Shown: positions 27,356 to 33,211 of the stretch, piece after piece
Layout of the letters: the number at the start of each line of letters is the position of its first letter
Numbering within the stretch: position 1 is the first letter of the stretch
From: Pseudomonadota bacterium
Lineage (GTDB): Bacteria > Pseudomonadota > Gammaproteobacteria > Burkholderiales > Ferrovaceae
DNA: 33,211 bases
Direction: 5' to 3'
Assembly: GCA_028873535.1 (NCBI GenBank)
Contig: JAGWIJ010000032.1
Span: 1 to 33,211 of the forward strand
The notes under the pieces: generated by a model
The model's input: the letters and a program-made list of their open reading frames with translations, nothing else
What the model was told of the DNA's origin: nothing
Databases searched by the model: none
Position numbers and translations under genes: made by a program

Positions 27356-28027
27356 TTACTTCTTCTTGGCCGGAGCAGCAGCGGGCTTGGCGGCTGCAGC
27401 CGGGGCGGCCGCCGCGGCCGGGGCAGCAGCGGCGTCGGTGTCCTCGGCCGCCTTGGCGGCGCGCGGCAGCACGATGGTGGCCACCGGCGGATTCTCGCGT
27501 ACCAGGATCTGCGGGAACTCGACGTTTTCGCCCAGCTTGAGATCGTTGACGTGGATCGAATGGCCGGCATGCAGCTCGCCCAGATCGACTTCGATGAACT
27601 CAGGCAGCGCGGCCGGCAGGCACAGCACTTCGATCTCGTTGAGCACATGCGACACGTTGCCGCCGGCGGTCTTCACGCCCGGTGCGATGTCGGCGTTGAC
27701 GAAGTGCAGCGGCACCTTCATGTGGATCTTCTGGTCGGCCGCGACGCGCTGGAAGTCGACGTGCAGGACTTCCGGCTTCCAGGCGTGCATCTGCACGTCG
27801 CGCAGCAGGGCCTGCTCGGGCTGGCCCTCGACCACGACGGTCAGGATGGAGGCGTGGAAGGCTTCCTGGCGCAGCTTGTGGAAGATCTCGTTGTGATCGA
27901 GTTCGATCGGCTGGGCGGGGTTCTTGCCACCGTAGAGGATGGCGGGAACGCGCTTGGCATGACGCAGGCGGCGGCTCGCTCCGGTGCCCTGCGCAGTGCG
28001 CTTGCTTGCTGCAATTTCGATGGTCAT
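27356..28027 (-). CDS. rplY: 50S ribosomal protein L25 (Ctc type)
   Basis: This protein binds 5S rRNA in the large subunit. The N-terminal L25 domain (about 1-95) includes RVPAILYGG and [12 protein letters not shown], and the C-terminal TL5/Ctc beta domain (about 100-190) includes [26 protein letters not shown] and [10 protein letters not shown] low-complexity Ala/Pro/Lys tail of about 35 residues ends the chain. At 223 residues it is the long, general-stress-protein Ctc form rather than the short E. coli L25. GGAG precedes the ATG. It sits in the prs-rplY-pth order and is closed by a strong terminator. Confidence 0.95.
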   Translation of the reverse strand: MTIEIAASKRTAQGTGASRRLRHAKRVPAILYGGKNPAQPIELDHNEIFHKLRQEAFHASILTVVVEGQPEQALLRDVQMHAWKPEVLHVDFQRVAADQKIHMKVPLHFVNADIAPGVKTAGGNVSHVLNEIEVLCLPAALPEFIEVDLGELHAGHSIHVNDLKLGENVEFPQILVRENPPVATIVLPRAAKAAEDTDAAAAPAAAAAPAAAAKPAAAPAKKK

Positions 28028-28081
28028 GATGACTCCAGGTGGTTGCGGCGGCGCCCGCGACCAGGCGCTGCCAGGGATGCC

Positions 28082-28099
28082 GGCGTCCTTGCGGACGCC
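28082..28099 (-). other. Perfect 7-bp hairpin between prs and rplY
   Basis: GGCGTCC and GGACGCC flank a 4-nt loop in the 114-bp gap. No T-run follows on the minus strand. A second GC-rich dyad lies closer to the prs stop (about 28115-28140), followed on the minus strand by interrupted T runs. Either could be a weak terminator or an mRNA-stabilising stem. Confidence 0.35.
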
Positions 28100-28141
28100 A
28101 GCGAAACAGCAAACCGGGCGCCGAACGTGCCGGCGCCGGCC

Positions 28142-29092
28142 CTATTCGACGAACAGCGAGCTGACCGAATCCTCGTCGCTGATGCGCCGCAGGGTCTCGG
28201 CCAGCAGCCCGGCAATGCCGAGCTGACGGATCTTGGGGCACTGGGCAGCCGCCGGCTGCAGACGGATGGTGTCGGTCACCACCAGTTCGTCCAGGTCCGA
28301 ATGGTTGATGCGATCGACCGCCTGGCCGGACAGCACCGGATGCACGATGTAGGCGCAGACCTTGGTGGCGCCCGCGCGCTTGAGCGCCGCTGCGCCTTCG
28401 CACAGCGTGTTGGCGGTGTCGACGATGTCATCGACGACGATGCAGGTGCGGCCTTCGACGTCGCCGATCACGTTCATGACCTGGGCCACATTGGGCTTGG
28501 GACGGCGCTTGTCGATGATCACCAGGTCGGCTTCGAGACGCTTGGCGAAGGCGCGCGCGCGCACCACACCGCCCACGTCGGGCGACACGATGGCGAGGTT
28601 CTGGTAGTCATGGCGCCAGATGTCGCCCAGCAGCACCGGCGCCGCATAGACGTTGTCGACCGGAATGTCGAAAAAGCCCTGGATCTGGTCTGAATGCAGA
28701 TCCATGGTGAGCAGCCGGTCGATACCGACCGCCTGCAGCATGTTGGCCACCACCTTGGCCGTGATCGGCACGCGCGCCGAGCGCGGACGGCGGTCCTGGC
28801 GGGCGTAGCCGAAATAGGGAATGGCGGCGGTGATGCGGCCGGCAGAAGCGCGCTTGAGCGCGTCGGCCATCACCATCACTTCCATCAGGTTGTCGTTGGT
28901 CGGCGCGTGGGTGGACTGGACGATGAAGCAGTCACGTCCGCGCACGTTCTCGAGCAGCTCGACACTGACCTCGCCGTCGCTGAAGCGTCCGACGGTGGCC
29001 CGGCCCAGATGGATGTTGAGGTGCTGTACGACTTCTTCGGCAAGGCGCGGGTTGGCCGTGCCGGAAAAGACCATCAGGTCAGCAGATGCCAT
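28142..29092 (-). CDS. prs: Ribose-phosphate pyrophosphokinase (PRPP synthase)
   Basis: Prs makes PRPP from ribose 5-phosphate and ATP for nucleotide, His, Trp and NAD synthesis. The 316-residue chain has [11 protein letters not shown], the flexible-loop region [37 protein letters not shown] (split at 129-147), and the PRPP loop [12 protein letters not shown] at 219-230. The canonical form of that loop is DTAGT or DTGGT; here Asn228 replaces the Gly, which may be a lineage trait. The ATG at 29092 has only GGA upstream. The tRNA-Gln gene ends 27 bp before it, so the two are likely co-transcribed. Confidence 0.97.
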   Translation of the reverse strand: MASADLMVFSGTANPRLAEEVVQHLNIHLGRATVGRFSDGEVSVELLENVRGRDCFIVQSTHAPTNDNLMEVMVMADALKRASAGRITAAIPYFGYARQDRRPRSARVPITAKVVANMLQAVGIDRLLTMDLHSDQIQGFFDIPVDNVYAAPVLLGDIWRHDYQNLAIVSPDVGGVVRARAFAKRLEADLVIIDKRRPKPNVAQVMNVIGDVEGRTCIVVDDIVDTANTLCEGAAALKRAGATKVCAYIVHPVLSGQAVDRINHSDLDELVVTDTIRLQPAAAQCPKIRQLGIAGLLAETLRRISDEDSVSSLFVE

Positions 29093-29119
29093 AGGATCCG
29101 GGACGCAGCTTGTAGGGGT

Positions 29120-29194
29120 TGGCAGGGGAGGTAGGGATCGAACCTACGAATGCCGGAATCAAAATCCGGTGCCTTACCACTTGGCGACTCCCCT
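29120..29194 (-). tRNA. tRNA-Gln (anticodon TTG)
   Basis: The minus strand folds as a complete cloverleaf: acceptor AGGGGAG/CTCCCCT, anticodon stem CCGGA/TCCGG with loop TTTTGAT, and T arm GTAGG-TTCGATC-CCTAC. The anticodon is TTG at 29162-29160, reading CAA/CAG. The discriminator base is G and CCA is encoded (29122-29120). It sits between ispE and prs, a known arrangement in Pseudomonas-like genomes. Confidence 0.97.
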
Positions 29195-29206
29195 GCTGAA
29201 GACTTG

Positions 29207-30055
29207 CTACCAGCTTTTCAACGGATGTTCCTGCAATCCCCGGGCAATCCTGCTTTGCCAGTGTGCCGGCAAGGCCTGCTGCACGGCCCGTGCCGCGGCC
29301 GCGTCCGGGAAAGCCGCGAACACGCAGCAACCCGAGCCGGTCATCCTGGCATCCGCATGCTGACGCAGCACTTGCAACGCTTCGCGTACTTCCGGATACC
29401 TGGCGGCGACTGCTGACTCCAGGTCATTATGACCGAAGCCCGTTGAAAAGTCTGCCATTTTGACAGGAGGGGTATCTCTTGTCAAATCCGCTGCTGCGAA
29501 TGCCACTGCGGTGGGCACCTGGACCGGCGGCACCACCACCAGGTACCAGGCCGGCGGCACCGCGATCGCTTGCAGTTGTTCGCCAACACCGGTGGCAAAG
29601 GCCGACTCGCCGTGCACGAATACCGGCACGTCGGCGCCCAGGCTCAGCCCCAGCGCGGCCAGCTCGTCGTGGCTGCATCCCAGCCGCCACAGCCGGTTCA
29701 GGCCCAGCAGCACCGTGGCTGCATCGGAGCTGCCGCCGCCCAGGCCGCCGCCCATCGGCAGCACCTTGTGCACCGTCACGGCGACACCCGCCGCGCGCGC
29801 GCCCACGTGGCGCGCCAACAGGCGCGCGGCGCGCAGGCACAGGTCCTGTTCCGGCGGCACGCCGGGCAACTCGCCCAGCCGCTCGAACACGCCGGGCGGC
29901 CGCCAGGCCAGGTCGATGTGGTCGCACCAGTCGATGAAGGTGAATACCGTTTCCAGCAGATGGTAGCCATCGGCGCGGCGGCCGACCACGTGCAGGAACA
30001 GGTTGAGTTTGGCCGGTGCCAGCAGCCCGGACAGCTGCGCGTCAGCGCTGTTCAC
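29207..30055 (-). CDS. ispE: 4-diphosphocytidyl-2-C-methyl-D-erythritol kinase
   Basis: IspE is the GHMP kinase of the non-mevalonate (MEP) isoprenoid pathway. Seen: APAKLNLFLHVVGRRADGYH at 13-32, the ATP-binding loop PMGGGLGGGSSDAA (100-113), GADVPVF, and MTGSGCCVFAAF near the C-terminus. The 282-residue protein starts at a GTG (30055) that overlaps the lolB stop by 14 bp, so it is translationally coupled. The lolB-ispE-prs order is conserved in Gammaproteobacteria. Nothing looks truncated. Confidence 0.96.
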   Translation of the reverse strand: MNSADAQLSGLLAPAKLNLFLHVVGRRADGYHLLETVFTFIDWCDHIDLAWRPPGVFERLGELPGVPPEQDLCLRAARLLARHVGARAAGVAVTVHKVLPMGGGLGGGSSDAATVLLGLNRLWRLGCSHDELAALGLSLGADVPVFVHGESAFATGVGEQLQAIAVPPAWYLVVVPPVQVPTAVAFAAADLTRDTPPVKMADFSTGFGHNDLESAVAARYPEVREALQVLRQHADARMTGSGCCVFAAFPDAAAARAVQQALPAHWQSRIARGLQEHPLKSW

Positions 30056-30680
30056 CGCGCACCACCGTCCACTGGTCCACCACCAGACGCAACTGCAGCC
30101 CCTGGCGCGCCACCGTGATCAGACCGGGCAGGCTGCTTTCCCCCACCGGACGCCAGCGCTGCAGGCTGCCGCTCCAGCCGGCCTGGACGAAATGCTGCAC
30201 GCGATCGGTGCCGGCAGCCGCCTCACCGGCCGGCTGGGCAGGTGCATCGGTGGCAGCGGTGCCGCCGCGCTCCGTGCTGCCCGGCGCGTCCGCTTGCGGA
30301 ACGCGTCCCAACACCCAGGCCGACAGCTCGCCCACCGGCAGGCTGTAGCCCAGCAAGGACTGCATCAGGGCATCGTCATCGGCGGCTTCCACCGGTTTGC
30401 GATCAGGCACTGTCAGGCGCACGTGTCCGGGCTGTTCCTCGAGCAGCGCCACCTGGCTGCCGAGCGGCGTGCTGAGAGCGATGCGGTCGCGCTCACCCTG
30501 ATGGCGCCACTCCATCAGCAGCAGGTCGCTGCGTTCGGGCTGGCGCAGCGCCAGGCGTCCGCTGAGCGTGAAGTCGCGCACCTCGCCCTGCCCTTGGGAG
30601 CGATCCTCCTGGATCGGCGGCACGGCCGCACAGGCACCGAGCAGCAGCACCAGCAGCGTGAGGCAGAACGCGCGCAGCAC
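30042..30680 (-). CDS. lolB: Outer-membrane lipoprotein LolB
   Basis: LolB accepts lipoproteins from LolA and inserts them into the outer membrane. The 212-residue protein has a short signal with lipobox LGAC (Cys17 lipidated). The beta-rich domain shows FTLSGRLALRQ, LLLMEWRHQGERDRIALSTPLGSQ (split across strands), LLGYSLPVGELSAWVLGR and a C-terminal strand. A low-complexity Ala/Gly/Thr insert lies around 140-160. The GTG start at 30680 directly follows the upstream TAA with no gap, suggesting coupling to the TPR gene. Assigned by family motifs plus linkage to ispE. Confidence 0.93.
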   Translation of the reverse strand: MLRAFCLTLLVLLLGACAAVPPIQEDRSQGQGEVRDFTLSGRLALRQPERSDLLLMEWRHQGERDRIALSTPLGSQVALLEEQPGHVRLTVPDRKPVEAADDDALMQSLLGYSLPVGELSAWVLGRVPQADAPGSTERGGTAATDAPAQPAGEAAAGTDRVQHFVQAGWSGSLQRWRPVGESSLPGLITVARQGLQLRLVVDQWTVVRGEQR

Positions 30681-32423
30681 TTAGCGTGGGTGCTGTTCGA
30701 GCGCGCTCTTCAGCACTTCGCTGTCGGGATTGGCCTTGTAGCTGGCCTGCCACAGCCGCGTCGCGGCGTCGCGGTTGCCTTGCGCCCACAGCACCTGGCC
30801 CAGGTGGGCGGCGATCTCGGGATCGGGCTGGCGGTCATAGGCGTCCTTCAGGTTGTGCTCGGCATCCTTGAGGCGCCCCAGGCGGTACTGCACCCAGCCC
30901 AGACTGTCGATGATGAAGGGATCGCCCGGCGCCAGCGCGACGGCCTTCTGGATCAGCTCCAGCGCCTCGGCGTAGCGCTCGGTGCGATCGGCCAGCGTGT
31001 AGCCCAGCGCATTGTAGGCATGCGCGTGGTCCGGCTTGATCTTGATGACCTGGCGCAGGTCGCTTTCGAGCAGGTCGATGCGTCCCATCTTTTCCGCGAC
31101 CATGGCGCGATCGTAGAGCAGGTCGGGCGCATCCGGCACTTTCTTCAGTCCTTCACTCAGCACGTCCCAGGCCCCCTGGAAGTCGCGCGAGTCGCTCAGC
31201 AGCTGGGCCTCGGCCTGGGCCAGCACCACGCGCTGTTCGTTGTTGTCGGCCGGCAGGCTGTGCAGCAGATCGCGGCCTTCCTGCAGCCGGTTCTGGTGTG
31301 CCATCGCGACAGCAATGCGCATGCGCGAAGGCACATACTGCTCGCCGCCTTCGACCTGGCCGTACCACTTCTGGGCGCCGGTCCAGTCCTTCTGCTCTTC
31401 GTGCAGCTGGCCCAGGTAGAACCGCACGGTATCGGGCTCGCGGTAGCCCAGCGCCAGCACCTTTTCGAGATAGGTCTGGGCTGCCGCGTAGTCCTGCAGT
31501 TGCATCGACAGCAGTCCCACCGCCAGCGTCAGGTCAGGATTGTCGGGCGCCCCCTTGAGGATGGCCTGGAACTGCTCGCGCGCGGCGTTGAACTGCTTGT
31601 CGTCCACCAGCATGCGCGCATAGATCAGCCGCACTTCCTGGGCTTTGGGGTGCTTGTCGAGGAAAGCCAGGTAGAACTCACGTGCGGCCTGGCCGCCCTT
31701 GCTGGCCTGCAGGATCTGGCCATGCAGCAGCGCTGCGGCGTCCCAGCCGGGCTTGAGGTCGGCGGCCGCGCGCGCGGCGCTCAGCGCCTGGTCGTTGCGG
31801 CTGGCGTCGAGGTTGGCCAGTGCGACGGCGTAGGCCGCCTCGGGCAGCTTGGGATAGGGCTGGGCCAGCTGCACCACCAGATCGGCGACGGCCGCCTTGT
31901 CAGCCTGGCGCGACAGCATGTTGTGCAGGTTCATGAACAGCGCACCGGTCTGCGGTCCGGCCTTGGCCAGCATCTGTTCCAGATACGGCCGCGCTTCCGA
32001 CAGCTTGCCTTCGGTCACCAGCAGGCCGCTCAGGGTCTGGCGGGCACGGTCGGAATCGGGGTCCTGGGCGGCCCACAGCCGGGAGGCCTCGAGAGCGGCC
32101 ACAGGATTGCGTGCGAACAGCGCCACTTCGGTGGCGCGTTGCGAGACGCGCGGATCGCGGGTGGTGCGTGCCAGTTCGAGATAGGTGGTCACCGCCAGCG
32201 AGAGGCGGTCGCGCTGCAGCGCGGTCTCGGCCAGCAGCATCTGGTAGAGCACCTTGGCGCTGAGCTCCTGGGGCGGCAGATGGGCACGCGAGACCGGGGC
32301 CGCCGGCGCTTCGTCGCCATCGTCCTCCTCCTGGGCCTGGGCCCAGGCCTGCTGCGGCAGAAGGGCTGCCGGCAGCGACAGGGCGGTCAGCAAGGACCAG
32401 AACAGCAGACGGGAAGCACGCAT
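30681..32423 (-). CDS. Exported TPR-repeat protein upstream of lolB
   Basis: A tetratricopeptide-repeat protein matching the position of P. aeruginosa PA4667, the TPR gene next to lolB. The ATG at 32423 begins a clear signal peptide (basic RASR, hydrophobic LLFWSLLTALSLPAALLP, cleavage near AWA-QA), giving 580 residues; a TTG start 39 bp upstream is in frame but less likely. After an acidic patch (EEDDGDE), helical repeats fill the rest: recognisable TPR units include LSLAVTTYLELARTT, AHAYNALGYTLADRTERY, and PFIIDSLGWVQYRLGRLKDA. TPR solenoids act as scaffolds for protein partners. Its place ahead of lolB suggests an envelope role, perhaps in lipoprotein or outer-membrane assembly; this is inference. 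Confidence 0.9.
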   Translation of the reverse strand: MRASRLLFWSLLTALSLPAALLPQQAWAQAQEEDDGDEAPAAPVSRAHLPPQELSAKVLYQMLLAETALQRDRLSLAVTTYLELARTTRDPRVSQRATEVALFARNPVAALEASRLWAAQDPDSDRARQTLSGLLVTEGKLSEARPYLEQMLAKAGPQTGALFMNLHNMLSRQADKAAVADLVVQLAQPYPKLPEAAYAVALANLDASRNDQALSAARAAADLKPGWDAAALLHGQILQASKGGQAAREFYLAFLDKHPKAQEVRLIYARMLVDDKQFNAAREQFQAILKGAPDNPDLTLAVGLLSMQLQDYAAAQTYLEKVLALGYREPDTVRFYLGQLHEEQKDWTGAQKWYGQVEGGEQYVPSRMRIAVAMAHQNRLQEGRDLLHSLPADNNEQRVVLAQAEAQLLSDSRDFQGAWDVLSEGLKKVPDAPDLLYDRAMVAEKMGRIDLLESDLRQVIKIKPDHAHAYNALGYTLADRTERYAEALELIQKAVALAPGDPFIIDSLGWVQYRLGRLKDAEHNLKDAYDRQPDPEIAAHLGQVLWAQGNRDAATRLWQASYKANPDSEVLKSALEQHPR

Positions 32424-32554
32424 GGGGAGTTGGCCTGATATGATTTTGAGGGGCAGGTGCAATGGCCTGCCATGATGCCTAGACCTTTTCGCGGCGGGCG
32501 AGTTCTCGGCAATCCGACGACCGCACCGGGCAGCGCAGTCGTCGACGCTCCTGG

Positions 32555-32583
32555 ATGTTAGGGAATTTTGATGCCAGCCTCAA
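32555..32583 (-). promoter_or_regulatory. Candidate promoter of the TPR-lolB-ispE operon
   Basis: On the minus strand TTGAGG at 32583-32578 and TAACAT at 32560-32555 are exactly 17 bp apart (4/6 matches each), roughly 130 bp upstream of the TPR start. The region is divergent with mutM. Confidence 0.4.
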
Positions 32584-32588
32584 TGATA

Positions 32589-32609
32589 GTCCGCCGATTC
32601 CCGACGGAC
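32589..32609 (+). other. Hairpin upstream of mutM
   Basis: GTCCGCCG and CGACGGAC pair with one mismatch around a 5-nt loop, ending 20 bp before the mutM ATG. It may be an operator or leader stem, but no regulator can be named. Confidence 0.25.
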
Positions 32610-32629
32610 GGTTGTCAGCTTCAGACGCG

Positions 32630-33211
32630 ATGCCGGAACTGCCGGAGGTAGAAACCACGCGCCGCAGCCTGGTCGACCGCTTTGTCGGCGCGCGCGTGGA
32701 GCATGCCGTGGTGCGCAATGCGCGCCTGCGCCTGCCGGTGCCGGCCGATCTCGAACAACGCCTGTGCGGCCAGACCCTGCGTGCCATGCGCCGGCGCGCC
32801 AAGTACCTGCTGCTGGATTTCGAGCGTGACACGCTGCTCGTGCATCTGGGCATGAGCGGCAGCCTGCGCGGCGTGGCGGCCGACGAGCCACTGCGTCCGC
32901 ACGACCACGTCGACCTGGTGTTCGGCCCGGGCGGGCGGGTGCTGCGCTACCACGATCCGCGCCGCTTCGGCCTGCTGGTCTGGGCCGGCAGCACGCCCGA
33001 ACACCATCCCTTGCTGGCCTCGCTGGGCGTCGAGCCACTCGAACCCGGCTTCGTGGGCGACTGGCTGTGGCGCGCGACGCGCCAGCGGCGCACCCCGCTC
33101 AAGCAGTTCCTGATGGATGCCTCGCAGGTGGTGGGTATCGGCAACATCTACGCCGCCGAAGCCCTGTTCCGCGCCGGCCTGTCACCCTTCGCTGCGGCCG
33201 GCCGGCTCACG
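32630..33211 (+). CDS. mutM: Formamidopyrimidine-DNA glycosylase (partial, runs off the window)
   Basis: MutM removes 8-oxoguanine and formamidopyrimidines from DNA and nicks the abasic site. The first 194 codons are present. The N-terminus is the family hallmark MPELPEVETTRR: after Met removal Pro2 is the nucleophile and Glu3 the acid. Lys58 (RRAKYLLL), HLGMSGSL, HDHVDLVF and DPRRFGLL follow in order, then the helix-two-turn-helix region begins (KQFLMDASQVVGIGNIYAAEALF). The C-terminal zinc finger lies beyond the window. The start is fixed by the requirement for Pro2. Transcribed away from the TPR-lolB operon. Confidence 0.96.
   Translation, partial: MPELPEVETTRRSLVDRFVGARVEHAVVRNARLRLPVPADLEQRLCGQTLRAMRRRAKYLLLDFERDTLLVHLGMSGSLRGVAADEPLRPHDHVDLVFGPGGRVLRYHDPRRFGLLVWAGSTPEHHPLLASLGVEPLEPGFVGDWLWRATRQRRTPLKQFLMDASQVVGIGNIYAAEALFRAGLSPFAAAGRLT

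Noticed and set aside
30003-32438. An 811-codon plus-strand frame antisense to lolB and the TPR gene
   Set aside because: Gln/Arg/His-rich shadow with no recognisable domain.

Overview
The window is a high-GC, densely coded bacterial chromosome segment dominated by housekeeping genes. The gene orders (mrdA)-rodA-rlpA-dacC-ybeD-lipB-lipA and TPR-lolB-ispE-tRNA(Gln)-prs-rplY-pth-(katG)-ychF are typical of Gammaproteobacteria. Together with the GC-rich codon use and the alanine-rich protein tails, this suggests the Xanthomonadales (Lysobacteraceae or Rhodanobacteraceae-like). That placement is inferred from synteny, not from a database search. No rRNA, insertion sequence, prophage or CRISPR array was seen.

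Layout. 1-5715 (+): cell-wall elongation and septation genes (end of a probable mrdA, rodA, rlpA, dacC), then ybeD-lipB-lipA for lipoate synthesis. 5781-7886 (+): a ClC-type chloride transporter and an unknown lipoprotein. 7902-12913 (-): a three-gene accessory module, in transcription order a large Zn-dependent phospholipase C-like protein, a His/Cys-rich protein with an Ig-like core, and a COG0523/CobW (G3E) GTPase. 13059-21834: mixed single genes: PaiB-like regulator (-), pssA (+), an outer-membrane barrel-like protein (-), gluconokinase, a DUF1015 protein and serC (+), a beta-propeller protein (-), a DUF6502-like protein (+), and an OmpR-family response regulator without a kinase (-). 22103-23014 (+): a TIGR01777 epimerase. 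23004-32423 (-): the ychF-katG-pth-rplY-prs-tRNA(Gln)-ispE-lolB-TPR block. 32630 to the end (+): the start of mutM.

The most interesting unit is the 7.9-12.9 kb module. A predicted zinc enzyme is followed 36 bp later by a His/Cys-rich, metal-binding-looking protein. That gene shares an ATGA overlap with a G3E GTPase of the metallochaperone type. I infer a dedicated zinc-delivery partnership for a phospholipase-like enzyme; only the gene order and motifs are seen directly. The second notable feature is katG lying between pth and ychF. E. coli YchF is known to depress catalase activity, so this linkage may be functional. A near-perfect dyad of OxyR-like ATAG-N7-CTAT form sits over the predicted katG promoter.

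All intergenic gaps are under 300 bp. The larger ones (19888-20136, 21835-22102, 24096-24295, 32424-32629) hold candidate promoters or short dyads, described below.
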